NCBI GenBank assembly: GCA_948474755.1
Contig: CAOLHI010000614.1
Span: forward strand, 310,001-374,000
DNA from: Ctenosaura bakeri
Taxonomy: Eukaryota > Chordata > Lepidosauria > Squamata > Iguanidae
Direction of reading: 5' to 3'
DNA length: 64,000 bases
Shown here: in pieces, positions 22,022 through 34,352 of the stretch
Position numbering within the stretch: position 1 is the stretch's first letter
How the letters are laid out: each line of letters starts with the position of its first letter
Translations under genes and position numbers: made by a program
The notes under the pieces: model-generated
Database searches by the model: none
Seen by the model: only the letters and a program-made list of their open reading frames with translations
What the model was told of the DNA's origin: nothing

Positions 22022-22070
22022 TAAGTGCAGCTTATGCATGCGTAAGGCCCTTTCTGGATAGTGCACCAAG

Positions 22071-22302
22071 GCCCAGTGTGGTGTAGTGGTTTGAGCACTG
22101 GACTAGAACTCTGGAAGATCAGGGCTTGAATCCCCACTCAGCCATGGAAACCCACTGGGTGACTTTGGGCAAGTCACACTCTCTCTGCCTCAGAGAAAGG
22201 CATGGGCAAACTCCCTCTGAACAAATCTTGCCAAGAAAACCCCATGAAAGGCTCACCTTAGGATCTAAGCTGGATACAATTTGAAGGCACACAGCAACAA
22301 GG
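22071..22302 (+). mobile_element. Sauria-type tRNA SINE, full length
   Basis: Starts GGCCCAGTGTGGTGTAGTGG (tRNA-like A box) with B box GGGCTTGAATCCCCACTC. The body has GTGACTTTGGGCAAGTCAC, and the 3' end is TTGAAGGCACACAGCAACAA. Confidence 0.92.
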
Positions 22303-23889
22303 AGAAGGCAATTCTCTTGCCCTTATGCTGTGTCCAAATATCTCCTACATCTGGCAACTGTGATACCCCAGGAGGATATCTGCTTTTTCTTACCTGGGGG
22401 AAGGAGAAGGGAACCAGGAAGCTCTGAGCTCCTGATGGAAGGAATAGGGGAGGACAATCCATTTCAGAGCATACCCTCATTTCTCCCTCCCTGCCAACCT
22501 GGCTGAGACCAGGTGTTTCTCTATGGTCTGGATCATGTACTTTCATCCTTCCTTCCCCACGCATAAGCAACAGCAGCAAGGGCCCCTCAGACAACTGCTA
22601 GGTGGTGGAGGGATACACAACTGTGTGTAGGGCACACACATAGGATCTTAGCCCGTGTTTTATATGACTGCAGTGTTTACAGTGGGCAATGAAAATGATT
22701 GCCATGCCTTTCAATGTATTATCCCAAGGTGATCAGCTGAAATTAATGTGTACTGGCCTGCAGTCTGACATTTTGTATTTCCATATTTTTTATAGTTTAT
22801 GACTAACATTTGATTTTATATGAAGAAATGATTGATTACATATTGTATTGGATTCAACTCTCACACGGCGGTATAATGCAGCCCTCATAATGTTCTTTTT
22901 CTAGAGAAAAAGACAATGCAAGGAAAAGGCTTGCATGTAAAGAAAAGATTAAAGAGGCTGGCTTTTGTGGTGCTACTCTGTCTCCTATAGATTGACTGCA
23001 TAGGAGTCATGTAAAACCCGACCATTTCCTCCACATACAAACTGTTATCTTGCTTTATGGCCCAAAGCTGACGAACCTGAAGTCACTGTGGAAGATTGCT
23101 TGAACAACATGATGTAGTGCTATTTTTCTGTTGAGCAGTTACTTTCCCATCTCCATCCTTTTATGTACACTGTATTTTTGCTTGTGTGAATTATCGTTCT
23201 GTTCCCTGAAACCTGCTTTAATATAATACATTGCATTTTTGCAGGGGAGCATCGACTCTTGAGGGTAGAGTTGATGAACCCAACTTGGGTCGGCAAGCCA
23301 TCTCCAGACTACAGCAGGCATTTTTCTATTATGCCTTTAGGCCAGGAAAAGGATTTATGAATTATTTTGTACCTTTTTCTGGCCCAAATGTCACACTTCT
23401 CCTTTGAGCATAGTGAGATGTGGATGCCTAGATATACTGGAGCTTTTAAAGTTTCTACCGGAATCTGATATCTGTTCCCCTCTTTTCTTTTCATCTTTTT
23501 TTGGAAAGGGATTTATTTTTAAGACATGTAATTTATTGGAGTAACTGGAGGAAGACCGAATCACCTTGTGAAGTCTGAGGAAAAGCCAAAAGAAACTGAG
23601 GAAAGCTGTAAATCTTTTTGGAAAAGCCTGTTGGTAATATTTATGGGTGGACAAAATTTAAAATTACCTCATGCAAAGAATTCCTATCAGTCCATTTATA
23701 CCAGTTCTATCTAACTTAACTTGCAGTGGCTCTTCTAAATCTCAGTTACTCGAAATCCTTTGAATGCTGGTTTGGTTTTGGAGATTGGTTCTTTCTGATG
23801 GGAGTGCAGAAAGATGTCATATTTTAAATTTTGAAGTGGAATGTGGTTGAAGGGACCAATCAAATGCTAACCAACACCACATCAGCATT

Positions 23890-23938
23890 TGCAAGGCACA
23901 TTCTATATACAATAGTTGTATATAGAGTGTGCCTTGCA
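23890..23938. other. Near-perfect 23-bp hairpin
   Basis: Arms 23890-23912 and 23916-23938 pair with one mismatch around a TAG loop. The left arm begins TGCAAGGCACATTCTATATA. A (TATC)n-like stretch follows. Function unknown; it could be the remnant of a foldback element. Confidence 0.8.
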
Positions 23939-24459
23939 TATCTATCTATCTTTCTATCTATCTACTTCACATAGAAGAACAGAGTGGTCCAGGAAAATAC
24001 AATCAATGATAATCCTTGAGGTATCAAAAGTGGACACCCTGCCCAACTTTCTACTATGTATTCTGGTTCACCTTCTACTGGTACAGTTATGGAATTCTGG
24101 GCAGGCCAGTTGGATTCCTTTTCAGCCTACAAAAAGCCAGAATGCACACTATAGCTGGTGAGGGGAAGATGTGTCTCCACCATCTTGACCACATTCTGAA
24201 GTTGCCTGCCCACATATGTTCCAATTTTAATTTGTGAAATGTTAATGTGTATGGGACAGCAATGGTGAAGAATACTAGACGGCACAGTCTGACAACATTT
24301 GGAGAGCAAAAGTTTTTGCAGTCCTGCCACAGAACATGTTTTACATTCCTATGACAGCACATTACAGGGGAAGTCTGGTAAGGTGTCTTCTAGAGTGGGA
24401 GTTGTTTTGTCATTACTGATCTTTTGATTTAGAACTTGAGAAGCTTCCAGGAAAACTTA

Positions 24460-24660
24460 GGTTATTTCATATTACACTGTCATAGTGCTATTATTCCACG
24501 TTCAACATCCTATGGAATCCTGGGCTTTGCATGGTAGGGAGGGGCATTTAGAATTCTCACCCAGAGATCTCTTTGGCGTCAGCAAACTACAAACCCCAGA
24601 ATTCCACAGGACGATGAAAGGGGAATAATAGCACTATGACAGTATATTGTGGAAATGACC
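24460..24660. mobile_element. Harbinger-like palindromic MITE
   Basis: It runs from GTTATTTCATATTACACTG to the mirror ATTGTGGAAATGACC, with a TTA duplication at 24457-24459 and 24661-24663. It lies in a TMEFF2 intron. Confidence 0.88.
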
Positions 24661-25074
24661 TTAGTGTTCTTCAGAACAGCTTTTAAATTGCTGATATAAA
24701 TGAAAGCACAATGGTTAGATGATATATGAGGAAGCCCATGGTGTTACATCAGGCAAGAATTGTCCCAGCAGTCATAAGCAAGCAGTGCTTCTCACTGGCC
24801 TCCAGGCAAGCCTGTGTTTTGACTCTTGATTGGATGGGAGCAGGAAAAGCAGAGCTTGGAAAAAAAATTTGGGGGGGGACAGTAACTCCCAGAATGCACT
24901 GGACATACTAGCCATGCTTCTGGGAGCTCAGATCCAAAACTTTCTAAGTTCTGAGGAAAAGCAAATTTATGTGCCTCTGTACTTCCCAGCTGTGCTTTTT
25001 ATAGAAATAACTTGTAATCTAGGTAAGAATGTTTTTCTTTGACCCTAGAAGATACCTTTGACTATGTTACTCAC

Positions 25075-25233
25075 CTTGTAATGCAGAGGACCACAACACA
25101 GATGATAGCAATCTGGATAGTCCCAATCACTGCTGCTATTAAGACATATTGAAATCGTACAGGGCCTGGCACCACATATAAAACACTATAGTCTTTCTTT
25201 TCACAGTGTTGTCCAGTGTAGCCTGCATCACAC
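25075..25233 (-). CDS. TMEFF2: TMEFF2 exon: EGF-like C-terminal half and transmembrane helix
   Basis: On the minus strand this 159-nt exon starts after the acceptor TCTGTCCTAG and ends at AG|GTGAGTAA. It encodes CDAGYTGQHCEKKDYS, which holds the last two cysteines of the EGF-like module. The juxtamembrane stretch LYVVPGPVRFQ follows, and then the hydrophobic segment VLIAAVIGTIQIAIICVVVL with a CIT stop-transfer edge. Both flanking introns are phase 2: AG|G on entry and on exit. This is the region of the protein next to the membrane. The open frame running on toward 25328 is intronic read-through, not coding. Confidence 0.96.
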
Positions 25234-26067
25234 CTAGGACAGAAAAAAGATGCATTTACTCCTTTTTTTTCGTAATGGTAATTTCTGCTTTTAACAAGGA
25301 TTGCCCTTGCTCTGCAGAGAGATGGCATTCTACAATTAGATTAGAGTACTGTGCTGCAGTGACTGTGTGTATCTTGTGTGATGTGTGAGAACACCGTTTT
25401 TACGTCTCAATAACCTTCGAGATATGCAAGGATTTTTTTTATTGGTCTGTTTATGGCAGTTCCCTATCACCCTAAGCTAAAATTCCAATAAGAGTAAAGC
25501 TGAAAATTCACAGAAAAGGCCTTCTTCAAGACGTTTAGCTTGTTACAGATAATAATTAATCTGAAGCTGTTACCTACTGTTTGTATTTGTTTTCTTTTGT
25601 TTTCTTTTTATTGCAGGGATTCTCAGATCCTGCCCTTCAGCCACATTTCCAGGAGGGCTTTCAATGTTTTAAAACATAATAAAACAAGTTAATACATACT
25701 AGCTGAAATAAAACCATTCAAATTAAAAAGTCTGAGAAAAGGAAAAGAAAAAAGGTCTTTGCCTGGTGCTGAAAGGACATAAAAGTAGGTGTCAGCCCAG
25801 CATTTCCACCAATAAGTCAGGCAATGTTTTTCTTTGGACTAGCTCAATTTAGGAGATAATGCATGCAAGCATTTAATTTACTGTGAGATGTCTTTCTCAG
25901 GGTCAATAGAAATTCTCTTATGGGAAGAAGAAAGGCTGCTACCATGAACAAATATATTTGCTTCAAGCAGGCAACAGCTCCGTCACAAAACCTATAGCCC
26001 TTTGTATGCAGTACAAAAGCTGACCACTAGGAGGTCACAAATATAGCAGTGCTTGGTACTTGTGTTA

Positions 26068-26269
26068 GAACCTTTCTGCACAATACTGTTATAGTGCTAT
26101 TATTCCACTTTCAATATCCTATGGAATCCTGGGGTTTGAAGTTTAGGGAGGAGCCTTTAGAATGCTCAGCCAGGGAGCTCTTTGGCCTCAGTAAACTACA
26201 AACCCCAGAATTCCAAAGGATGTTGAAAGTAGAATGATAGCACTATAACAGTGTAGGGCGGAAAGGGCC
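26068..26269. mobile_element. Harbinger-like palindromic MITE
   Basis: Ends GAACCTTTCTGCACAATAC and GGGCGGAAAGGGCC. The interior carries the family core of TATAGTGCTATTATTCCAC and its mirror. TTA precedes it, but the right-hand duplication has decayed. Confidence 0.85.
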
Positions 26270-26477
26270 TCTGTCATTCACTCTGTAATGTCACAGTGAG
26301 GCCTTCCCAGCTTTTCTCATCTAAGTGCTTCCTCCCTCTCACTTCCTCTTTCTGAGGGCCAAATAAGGTGGCTAACAGGGTTATAGCTAAAGGAGGGGCA
26401 AAATGACAGTATTGCATCCCTCAAACTAAAAACTCTGCCCCCCAATGAAATGTTCCTTCAGTCCCCAATTGTCTAAC

Positions 26478-26719
26478 ATTTGTTCTTGTTATGCACCTTC
26501 AAGTCATTTCTGACTTACGGTGACCCTAAGGGGAACCTGTCACAGGGTTTCCTTGGCAAGATTTGTTCAGAGAGCTTTTTGGTATTGTCTTCCTCTGAGG
26601 CTGAGAGGGTATGACTTGCCTACGGTCACCCAGTGGGTTTCCATGGCTGAACAGGGATTCACACACTGGTCTCCAAAGTCACAGACCAACATCCCAACCA
26701 CTATGTTACCCTGGCTCAG
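26478..26719 (-). mobile_element. Sauria-type tRNA SINE
   Basis: This is the reverse-complement copy. GCACCTTCAAGTCATTTCTG is the tail side, CACCCAGTGGGTTTCCATGG the body, and ACCACTATGTTACCCTGGCT the tRNA-like head. Confidence 0.9.
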
Positions 26720-27523
26720 TTGAGCATTTAGAAATACAACTTAGGCATCTAAGGAAAGGGGAGGCACAGTTTTCAAGGAAATGCACACACAGCAAATATA
26801 AGGCTCAATGTGTGAATGATTTTCAGCATCCCATTCTCTGCAACCCTAGGAATTTGGAGCATGAAGGAAAATTTCAGTCCATTTCAGGGATGGGGTGCAT
26901 TTAAACAGGGGACAGACCTCCAGCAATTCTTCAAACAGAAGACTGTCCTCTATAAAGTTGTCCACTCCAGGGGGAAACCAGACATAATGGTAGCCATTTG
27001 TATTCAACTTATATCCTGCCTTTCTAGACAAAAAGCCCAGGGTAGAGAAAACTCACATAAAATAAAATACAATATAGAAACATCATTAAAATCATAATTC
27101 TAAAATCACAAATATATAATAGATTCCAATAAACTCACATCTGCCCCATTCATATAGAAAGAGAGGTGAGGGTGTCCATTTCAACCAGAAAAACAGATAA
27201 GGAGTACAAAGCCCTTTCCTACCTGTAGCTTAACACCCCTCCCCCAGTTTTTCCTTGTGTGTTTTTCCTCAGCCATGCCCTGATGCTCAGCTGAGAAAAA
27301 GAAATTTAGGGAGAAGGGCTACTATAAAGCAGAACATGGTGGAGAGAGGATCCTGCACTCCCTACCCATCTTTCTCCTTTGCTTTTAGCATCTGGCTCCC
27401 CTCCCCACACGGCCTCAGCTTTCAGTGAAACTGGGATCAATCTGGCTTTAACATAATGATCTGCCACCATGACATCTAATTTGGTCCTTAACTGTTTCTT
27501 TGAAGAATTTGGCAGTGGATGCA

Positions 27524-27692
27524 ACCAGCATGATGCAGTGGTCTGACTATGGCTCTGGAGACCAGCGTTTGATTCCCTGCTTGTCCATGGAGACCCACTG
27601 AGTGACCTCTCAGTCCTCAGAAAACTCTGTGATAGGTTTGTCTTAGGGCCACTCTAAGCTGGAAACAACTTGAAGGCACACAACAACAGCAA
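27524..27692 (+). mobile_element. Sauria-type SINE, internally deleted
   Basis: The head ACCAGCATGATGCAGTGGTC and GTTTGATTCCCTGC B box run to the AACTTGAAGGCACACAACAA end. About 60 bp of the usual body are missing. Confidence 0.85.
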
Positions 27693-27823
27693 CTGATTTT
27701 TATGGTGAGGATGTAGGAGAAGAGGGGAAACACACTGCATTTGACTGCGTGCCTTAGGGCAGCAGAGTTCCTGATTGCTAGGAGGACTGAAAAACAGTAA
27801 TGAGACTATGTGATACCTGGGCA

Positions 27824-27836
27824 GAGAGAGAGAGAG

Positions 27837-27872
<36 letters not shown>
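27824..27872. repeat. (GA)n microsatellite
   Basis: A GA run of about 49 bp with one ATTG interruption. Confidence 0.95.
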
Positions 27873-27874
<2 letters not shown>

Positions 27875-28968
27875 AAGACAACCAGTGAAGGACCTTCTTA
27901 AAATTGGTCTTCTGAGGATCAGTCTAAAGGCCAACTCATACGCTACATTTGTATTCATGTAAGCACCTCATATTTCCCCAGATACTTGTTATCCCAAAGG
28001 CACCTTATACATTTACCCTGAATACCCTGAAGATCTGTGATCCAAAGATTGCTCTACCAATGCAGAGCACAACTATTTCACATCACCATCACTGTGTTCA
28101 TAGTTGCTGTAGCCAATGCACTTGCTGTAGCCAACTTGTCATCTTCTAGTATGGAGCTTCTCTCCACTTTGCTAGGCTGCTCCTCAGACAGCAGATACAC
28201 AGTCTTTCACCTCAGCAGCTTGACAGAACCTTCCAGATTGTGTTTGGCTGCAATGAGCTTCGAGAACTGTGGGTCACCTCTATGCCACAGAAGGCAGAAT
28301 GGGAGTTGGTAGAAGTACGGGCCAAGAGGCACTCTCTTTATGAAACTTTTGTTACTCTTATTTCCTGCATTTATTCTAAGAGATTTAAAACTGAAGGTCA
28401 GCCTAGAGAAGCAGTCTTGCTTGCACTCAGGAGTGCCAAGAACCACAGCCTCCCCTTCAGACTTCCCACTCTGCAGAAATATTAGATCCGGACATTCAGT
28501 TCCATTAGCTGCTATGCAGCATTGCTTTCTGAAGCTAACCTTTCTTCAACCCTCACCTTTCTCACACTTCACACCAACCTTCTGTCTCCAACCATTTTGC
28601 CACATGGAGAAATTAATGTTGACATAGTTCTTGACTTTTTGTGCACTGCTGGGCTTCTTAAGATGGCAGCTGTTGGCTGTGAGCTCAGAATCAACGGATA
28701 ATACACAGTAGGACAACCTATGCTTTTGTAGTGCCTTTTTAGGAATGTATTGACAGACATTGCAGGAATGCTTTTATAAACAGATTAATGCTGCTGCATA
28801 ATTCAGTGCAGTTTTGCTATGTACATTATGTGCCTCTGTACATAATTTAGATCCAGAGCGGATGGGGCTTTGACAATTATTGTCTTCCTTGCAGCATCAA
28901 GATAACCTGTATTAGCAAGTCTGCCGATTCAGTTTATCATCACACACTCAGTTTGAGAAAAGTGTTAC

Positions 28969-29092
28969 CTGCAAGATGGTTCCAGCATATTAGCAGAGTG
29001 CTCACATTTTCCATGCATGCAGAAGCCATTATAATGTTCTGGACAAGGAATGTAGATCCCCCTGGCGCTTTCTTCCAATTTGTTTGCATTCT
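28969..29092 (-). CDS. TMEFF2: TMEFF2 exon: EGF-like N-terminal half
   Basis: On the minus strand this 124-nt exon follows the acceptor TATTTTACAG and ends at TTGCAG|GTAACACT. It encodes NANKLEESARGIYIPCPEHY and NGFCMHGKCEHSANMLEPSC. The four cysteines open the EGF-like module that is completed by the exon at 25075-25233. The entry intron is phase 1 (one base of the first Glu codon comes from the upstream exon) and the exit intron is phase 2. GIY before IPC differs from the EHH I recall for mammalian TMEFF2; the rest is nearly identical. The next upstream exon (the Thr-rich linker after the second follistatin module) was looked for up to 64000 and not found, so that intron is probably longer than 34 kb. 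Confidence 0.95.
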
Positions 29093-29594
29093 CTGTAAAA
29101 TACAGGTGAAAAGAAAAATCAAAGTGTAAAATGTACTGAAAATGAAGAAACAATAACAGAGACAACAACAAACATGGTGCTTTGTTTAACGCATTTGAGA
29201 GAATCAAAAGAACAGTTGCCTGAAACTCTTCATTTAAGAGCAGAGGAAACTACTAAAAAAATGTTACACTGTAAAGTAGGAATGAAGATTTAAATAAATA
29301 TGCTTGGGGAAATGAAATAATATGTGTCTTACAGAAATATCTGCAATTCCTTGAAATGGCCCTGTTAGTTGCCTACTTTTGTTTTCCAATAGTTCAGTGG
29401 GAGAGTTGAGAAAAATCCCTAATTCCCTCTCACTGAAATTAGTGGGGCTTTAAAGTATTTAATTTTACAAGACTGCACCATTTTTGCATACCCTATTTCC
29501 ACACAGATTCCAGTCTTTGCAAAAAAAAAGAAAAGAAAAGAAAATAAACCTTTCTGCATGTTTTAAAAATACATCATAGCCAATTCATAACAGT

Positions 29595-30041
29595 GGCCAT
29601 TTCCGTACGGGGCGAGGGGATCACTCTGTGATGCTACTCACTGGACTTTTGGGCTCCCCAGTCCGGTCCATGCTTCTCCAGAGCAGCGTGTGGCTGCTGC
29701 TCTGCACTCCTTCGGGGACGAAAATGGTGGCTTCTGGTTGGTCGATCAACTGCTGAAGCTCACCAGCCTAAAGCCCACCCCTGGCAGATTGCAGGCTTGC
29801 ACCAATGCGAGCCTGCGAATCTGCATGAGGGAGCAGGCTCACAGTGGGGCGTTCTGTGCTTTTGAAAGACCCGTTTTTAGCGGTCTTTCAAAAGCACACT
29901 GGACGACCACTTGGGGACGTTCCGGAGCGGGCTGGGGTGTGGATCTACATTAAGTAGGTCTGACCCACTCTGCTCCCAGGTGCAGACCTCCTCCCTGGAA
30001 GACACTCTGCCCCATGTTAAAAACCCCGTGTGGAAATGGTC
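29595..30041. mobile_element. Longer Harbinger-like MITE
   Basis: The termini GGCCATTTCCGTACGGGG and CCCCGTGTGGAAATGGTC are inverted repeats. The flanks show AGT at 29592-29594 and 30042-30044. The GC-rich interior resembles the element at 37664-38193 (AAAATGGTGGCTTCT, then GCGAGCCTGCG). A 14-bp hairpin (GCTTTTGAAAGACC and mirror) lies near 29857-29895. Confidence 0.82.
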
Positions 30042-30471
30042 AGTGTTTACATTTCCATATTGTTGAATTAATGCTCAGGATATAATTCTTCATAATTTAA
30101 TTTCTCATAGGAAAGAATGGATCATTTTACTATTATTTTACCATGCAGAAAATGGCATTTTACGTATGGATATGTGATTTTTTTTTTTTGGCAATAAACA
30201 TTTTTATGTAAGAAATGTGTTTTCGGCATAGAAAAAGCCATTTTCTGAACCACCACCACCACAACAACGATAGTATTTTTCATGCAGAATAAGTCCTGAA
30301 TCTGACCAGGATTCTCCTTATTAGGTTTTTCTGACATTTGGGATACCCAGTTGGGGTGTTTGTGTGCTATAATTCAATTTTTGAATATTTTTCCCTCTCT
30401 AATTATTACCATTACTAAACTTCTTGTGAAGTAAGATGAGATCATTAGAGTAAAATTGGAGTAACAATATA

Positions 30472-30890
30472 GTTGTCCCTCCACTTTCATGAGGGTTTGG
30501 GGTGCAGAACCCTTGTGAAAGTGGAAAAACCATGAATAACTCCCCCACTCCCTCCCATTCCTTCTGGGGTTCCCCCCTTCATGTTTCCATGCAAAAAGGA
30601 AGGGAATGGGAGAGGGAAGATTTGTGCTGAGGCAAAATGGAAACGAATAGGGAGGGGGAGGCTTGCTCAAGTTCTCTGCAGCAGGACAAAATGCATAGGA
30701 ATGGCAGGGGTAGCTCTGGAGGGGGAAAAGGAAGGGTTGTGTGAGCCTTCCCCCACCTCTCATTTTCTTCCATTCTTTGAACTGGGGCAAAATGCATGAG
30801 AATGGGAGGAGAATGGGGTAGGGGAGGCACACATGCTTGCAAATACTCAAATTCGTGACTGTCAAACCTGTGGATGTGGAAGGAGAACTG
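30472..30890. mobile_element. Pogo/Tigger-like MITE
   Basis: Starts AGTTGTCCCTCCACTTTCA and ends GGATGTGGAAGGAGAACTG as inverted termini, with TA on both sides. The subterminal AACCCTTGTGAAAGTGG recurs in the copy at 42850. The A/G-rich interior gives spurious open frames. Confidence 0.75.
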
Positions 30891-30905
30891 TATGTTGCTC
30901 CACTC

Positions 30906-30955
30906 CATATATATATATATGTATGTATGTGTGCGCGTGCGCGTGCGTGTGTGTG

Positions 30956-30986
<31 letters not shown>

Positions 30987-30990
30987 GGCT
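30906..30990. repeat. Compound (AT)n(GT)n(GC GT)n(AC)n microsatellite
   Basis: Purine-pyrimidine alternation runs through the tract. A GT half is followed by an AC half, which makes it self-complementary. Confidence 0.95.
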
Positions 30991-32565
30991 TCTTTCACCC
31001 AGCCATCTCCAAATCAATACCACAATCAAATACAAATAAGTGCTAAGACATATAGTATTGAGGCAATGTTCAAATGCATTGCAGAGCTGAGGTCTACAGA
31101 AAGCACCTTCTATATTTTTGCAAAATTATATTTTCAGCTTCTTTTTGCACCAAATGGCATGAGAGACGAAAAGAGACTCCAGAACAGGTATGGACAACTT
31201 GGGTGGTTCTGAGAACCATCTTTCTATCTCTGGGCCCCTTTGGAAGGATCCACACAAACTGTCAGTACTGCCAAGAGATTGAAACAAACCATAACAAAAC
31301 TAGTAGTGGCTGGAGGTCCAAATCTGGTATTGAAAAACATATTTTTAACAGTACAGTACATTTTTTTAAACAGCACAGTGGGGTCAAGCATCCTATTTAT
31401 AAGATTAACCACATCTTCTAGAGATGTGGAAAGTCAGGAACTGTTTGTGGGAAGTCAGCACATTTTTTTTTTTTTTGGTCATCAAAAGAGGGAGCCAGGG
31501 AAGTCAGGGGCTGCAAAAACAACTTTGGAGGCCACAAAACCCTCATCTTCCCTCTAGAAGATGGGAAACAGTGCCTAGAAACAACTTTCTGAAAGGTATA
31601 GTTACAGTTTGTGCTCAAAGCCTCCAAGGGCAACTATATTTATAGTAACAATATCAAAATCAACTCTTTACTTCCCTCTTTCCCAAAAGTTCCTTTTATG
31701 TAATTACTTAAAATTGGATGCTACAAGTCCTTGGCCTGTGGTACAAAACAGATTTTTTCTATTCACCAGTTTGTCACCTGAATGCCCCTAAGGCAGCTGC
31801 AGAAGCCCCAGAACAAACCGGCCCTTAAACCAGGGATGGGGAAGCTCAGCCTTTGTGTCAAAAGCAGCCCTCAAATTGTCACTTTTGAGGTCTCCAGAGC
31901 CCTCATCAGTCTGCTGAAATACTCCAGTTTTTGACCTGATTTTTGGGTGATTTTTGCTCAAGAAACATCCCAAAAAGATCTTAACTTGCCCACATCCCAA
32001 CTTGTATCGAAACAACAAAAAATCCCTCCCACCTCCACCCTTACTCCACTCAATAGCTCTTCATTTATTGGTTGAATGATGAGAAAGAGTGACAAAAGAA
32101 AAAGGAAGCAGAAGAAGGTGGGTTTTTTCCTGGAAGTTGGATGGGGAGGGGGTGCATTTCATGGGAGTGAATTGACTCCCCCCAGCCTCCTTGTAGTTGC
32201 CCACCTAACTTAAACCATGGGATATTTGTGCTCTACCAGTTAGTGAAGTCTCATCCCTGGAAATATAAAGGAACTTTAAGAGTTACCGTTATACTACAAA
32301 AAGGTTGAAGGGTAGGGATGTAAATCTTCAAGTATTTAATCCTTGCATATGGGGATGAATAATTTCAGCAGTTTTCTCCTCACTGTGGGAAATAAACATT
32401 CCTCTGAAGTATTTTTCCCATGTACAAATCTTCCAAAAGCATTACAGAAGAATCTTTATTCAGTGTAGAAAAACAAGTGTGTGGGTTCTTTGCAGAAAAA
32501 TCCATGCTCTTCCGCAGAAGAAACTGTTTCATGTGCAGAAAATAGGGGTTTGTACACACACGATT

Positions 32566-32566
32566 T

Positions 32567-32610
<44 letters not shown>

Positions 32611-32611
32611 T
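32566..32611. repeat. (TTTC)n microsatellite
   Basis: About 11 perfect TTTC units. Confidence 0.95.
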
Positions 32612-33854
32612 TGATAGAACAATTCCTCTGCAACACTTTGGGATATTCAAATATAGGGAGAAAAATGTACAAGGTTCTGGCTGTTCTATTATTTTTCCCA
32701 ACAGGGCTTCCCGACTGTCAGGAACCTCGTTCTTTGACTTGGGAATGAATAATAATGAATACTTTTTCCATCACTGTTTTTGGGATGGAACTATAAAGTT
32801 AAGCTGCTAATGTAAATTTGTTATACTTTTACTGAAAACATAATTCATTACAAATCAGTCATTATAGTGATTAGTCCCTACTGATTCTTCTCCTTGTCCA
32901 GCTAGCTGTGAACTACCTATCGTCTAACACAGCAAAGTGCATTAAACATAACTTGAACTCAAAAAGGAAAATGTAAAGCCTTGAGTATACTCTGGTGGGA
33001 AGAAGTTTATCTTAGCCTTTTTGTAAGTATATTCATCTATGACTATCTGACAGGCTCAGAAATGAAACAGGCCATGATTTATTAATACTTTTTATGACGC
33101 TTTATCTTAAAATCTGGATAGGAAGAAAACCATGACACTTAGAAAGGAACCATCTACTGTCCCCTTTGCTGATTAGGGCTTCTCCTACAGCAGTTTAACT
33201 ATGGAGCACTAAAATTTCCTTTCTTCATCTTATCATGGATATCACTGAGTGCCACGCAAGCCTTGCTCGTAAGTGTGAGCTGCAATTTAACTCCTCTCTG
33301 AAGCCGCAAGATGGTCTTGAGTGTGATGAAAGCTCAAATTCATGCAATTTTCTTAAATTCTAGCAAAATTATATGATACAAGAAACTTGAATAAACTTTG
33401 GCCCTTATTCCAAAACAATTTGCAGGCATAACTAATAATGCAGTGGGGTGAGAGGTGGTCAGCCCCAGATAGGAATGGGAATTTACCTTGTGGACTGAGG
33501 TAGAGATGTATAAGCCTTATATTTAAAAGCACTTCAGTCTATATCCACATCTGTGGTATAGGCTGACAATCAGCAGTCATTTCCTGTATTGATCTACATG
33601 TACAGGTGTTTCATTAGTTCTTAGAGGCATCTGTGTGGTCATGTGCATATGGAAGATGTGATATATCTAGGGTAGAACTAAGGAAAAGTGCAGCCTGTGG
33701 ACAGCATGTGTCCCCTGAGCCCTCTTCTGGGGCCTTTAAAGTCCCCCTAGCTTCCCAGGACCAAAGAAATTTGGTCAAACAAATAAACAAAAATCAGTGG
33801 TGTGATTTTGCCTCTTGTGTTCTGCTGCCTAATGTAGATCCTGCACCAGTCTAA

Positions 33855-34269
33855 GGCTCTTTCTGCACAATGGTACCCTCCCAGCATAGGGACACGAGAG
33901 GAGTTGGACTGCAACAATGCCTCTGCATGACATCACGGTTCTGCCCTTCTCACATCTCCAGCTGGCATAATTGTGGGATATGGCATTAATGGAAAAACTC
34001 TGTCAATGGCCCCTGATCGCGAGAAGCTTCCATCACTGCTGGCCACGTAGAAGGGCTGGAAGTGTGATCATGCATTTCTTTCCCCACTGCAGCATGGAAA
34101 GAAGGCTTAGCTGTAGTGCAGAAGGAAGAAGCGTGTCCCTCGTGCTCTCTTTTGCAGGCAACTGGCTGGGTGCGGCGGGGGCTGTTGGGCACACGTTTCC
34201 ATCCTGGCAGAGGCACTGCTAAGTTTGCGACAGGACAACACAGGAGAGCGTTGTTGTGCAGAAAGGGCC
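33855..34269. mobile_element. Longer Harbinger-like MITE
   Basis: Left end GGCTCTTTCTGCACAA and right end TTGTGCAGAAAGGGCC are inverted repeats. TAA duplications lie at 33852-33854 and 34270-34272. The interior is non-coding. Confidence 0.85.
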
Positions 34270-34352
34270 TAAGAGTTGACTGGGGGCTTAAAACACTGCC
34301 TCCTCCTTTCTCCTTCCTGCCTTAGATGGACCACTTCTTCCACAGGGACATT

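Larger units (their letters stand above)
16548..25074 (-). other. TMEFF2: Last intron of TMEFF2
   Basis: This 8.5-kb intron has GT-AG ends in the minus orientation. It contains a minus-strand SINE fragment (about 17490-17603), a MITE (17607-17788), a CR1 fragment (17797-17905), SINEs (18990-19172, 20872-20975, 22071-22302), a half MITE (20785-20871), a solo LTR (21103-22021), a hairpin (23890-23938) and another MITE (24460-24660). The stretches 16550-17480, 17910-18980, 19180-20780 and 22310-23880 show nothing I recognise beyond short A/T runs. Confidence 0.85.
25234..28968 (-). other. TMEFF2: Penultimate TMEFF2 intron
   Basis: This 3.7-kb intron carries a MITE (26068-26269), two SINEs (26478-26719 minus, 27524-27692 plus) and a (GA)n run at 27824-27872. 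A LINE or SINE-like 3' tail is possible near 26990-27110. I see no further coding potential in 25240-26060 or 27880-28960. The open frames there are short and have no recognisable domain. Confidence 0.8.

Noticed and set aside
25234..25328. Extension of the TMEFF2 frame upstream of CDAGYTG
   Set aside because: A clean acceptor (TCTGTCCTAG) precedes the exon and the extension does not resemble the protein; the true upstream exon is at 28969-29092.
30374..30998. 202-codon minus-strand frame
   Set aside because: It covers a microsatellite and a pogo-like MITE interior; the cysteine-valine and His-Thr runs come from the dinucleotide repeat.
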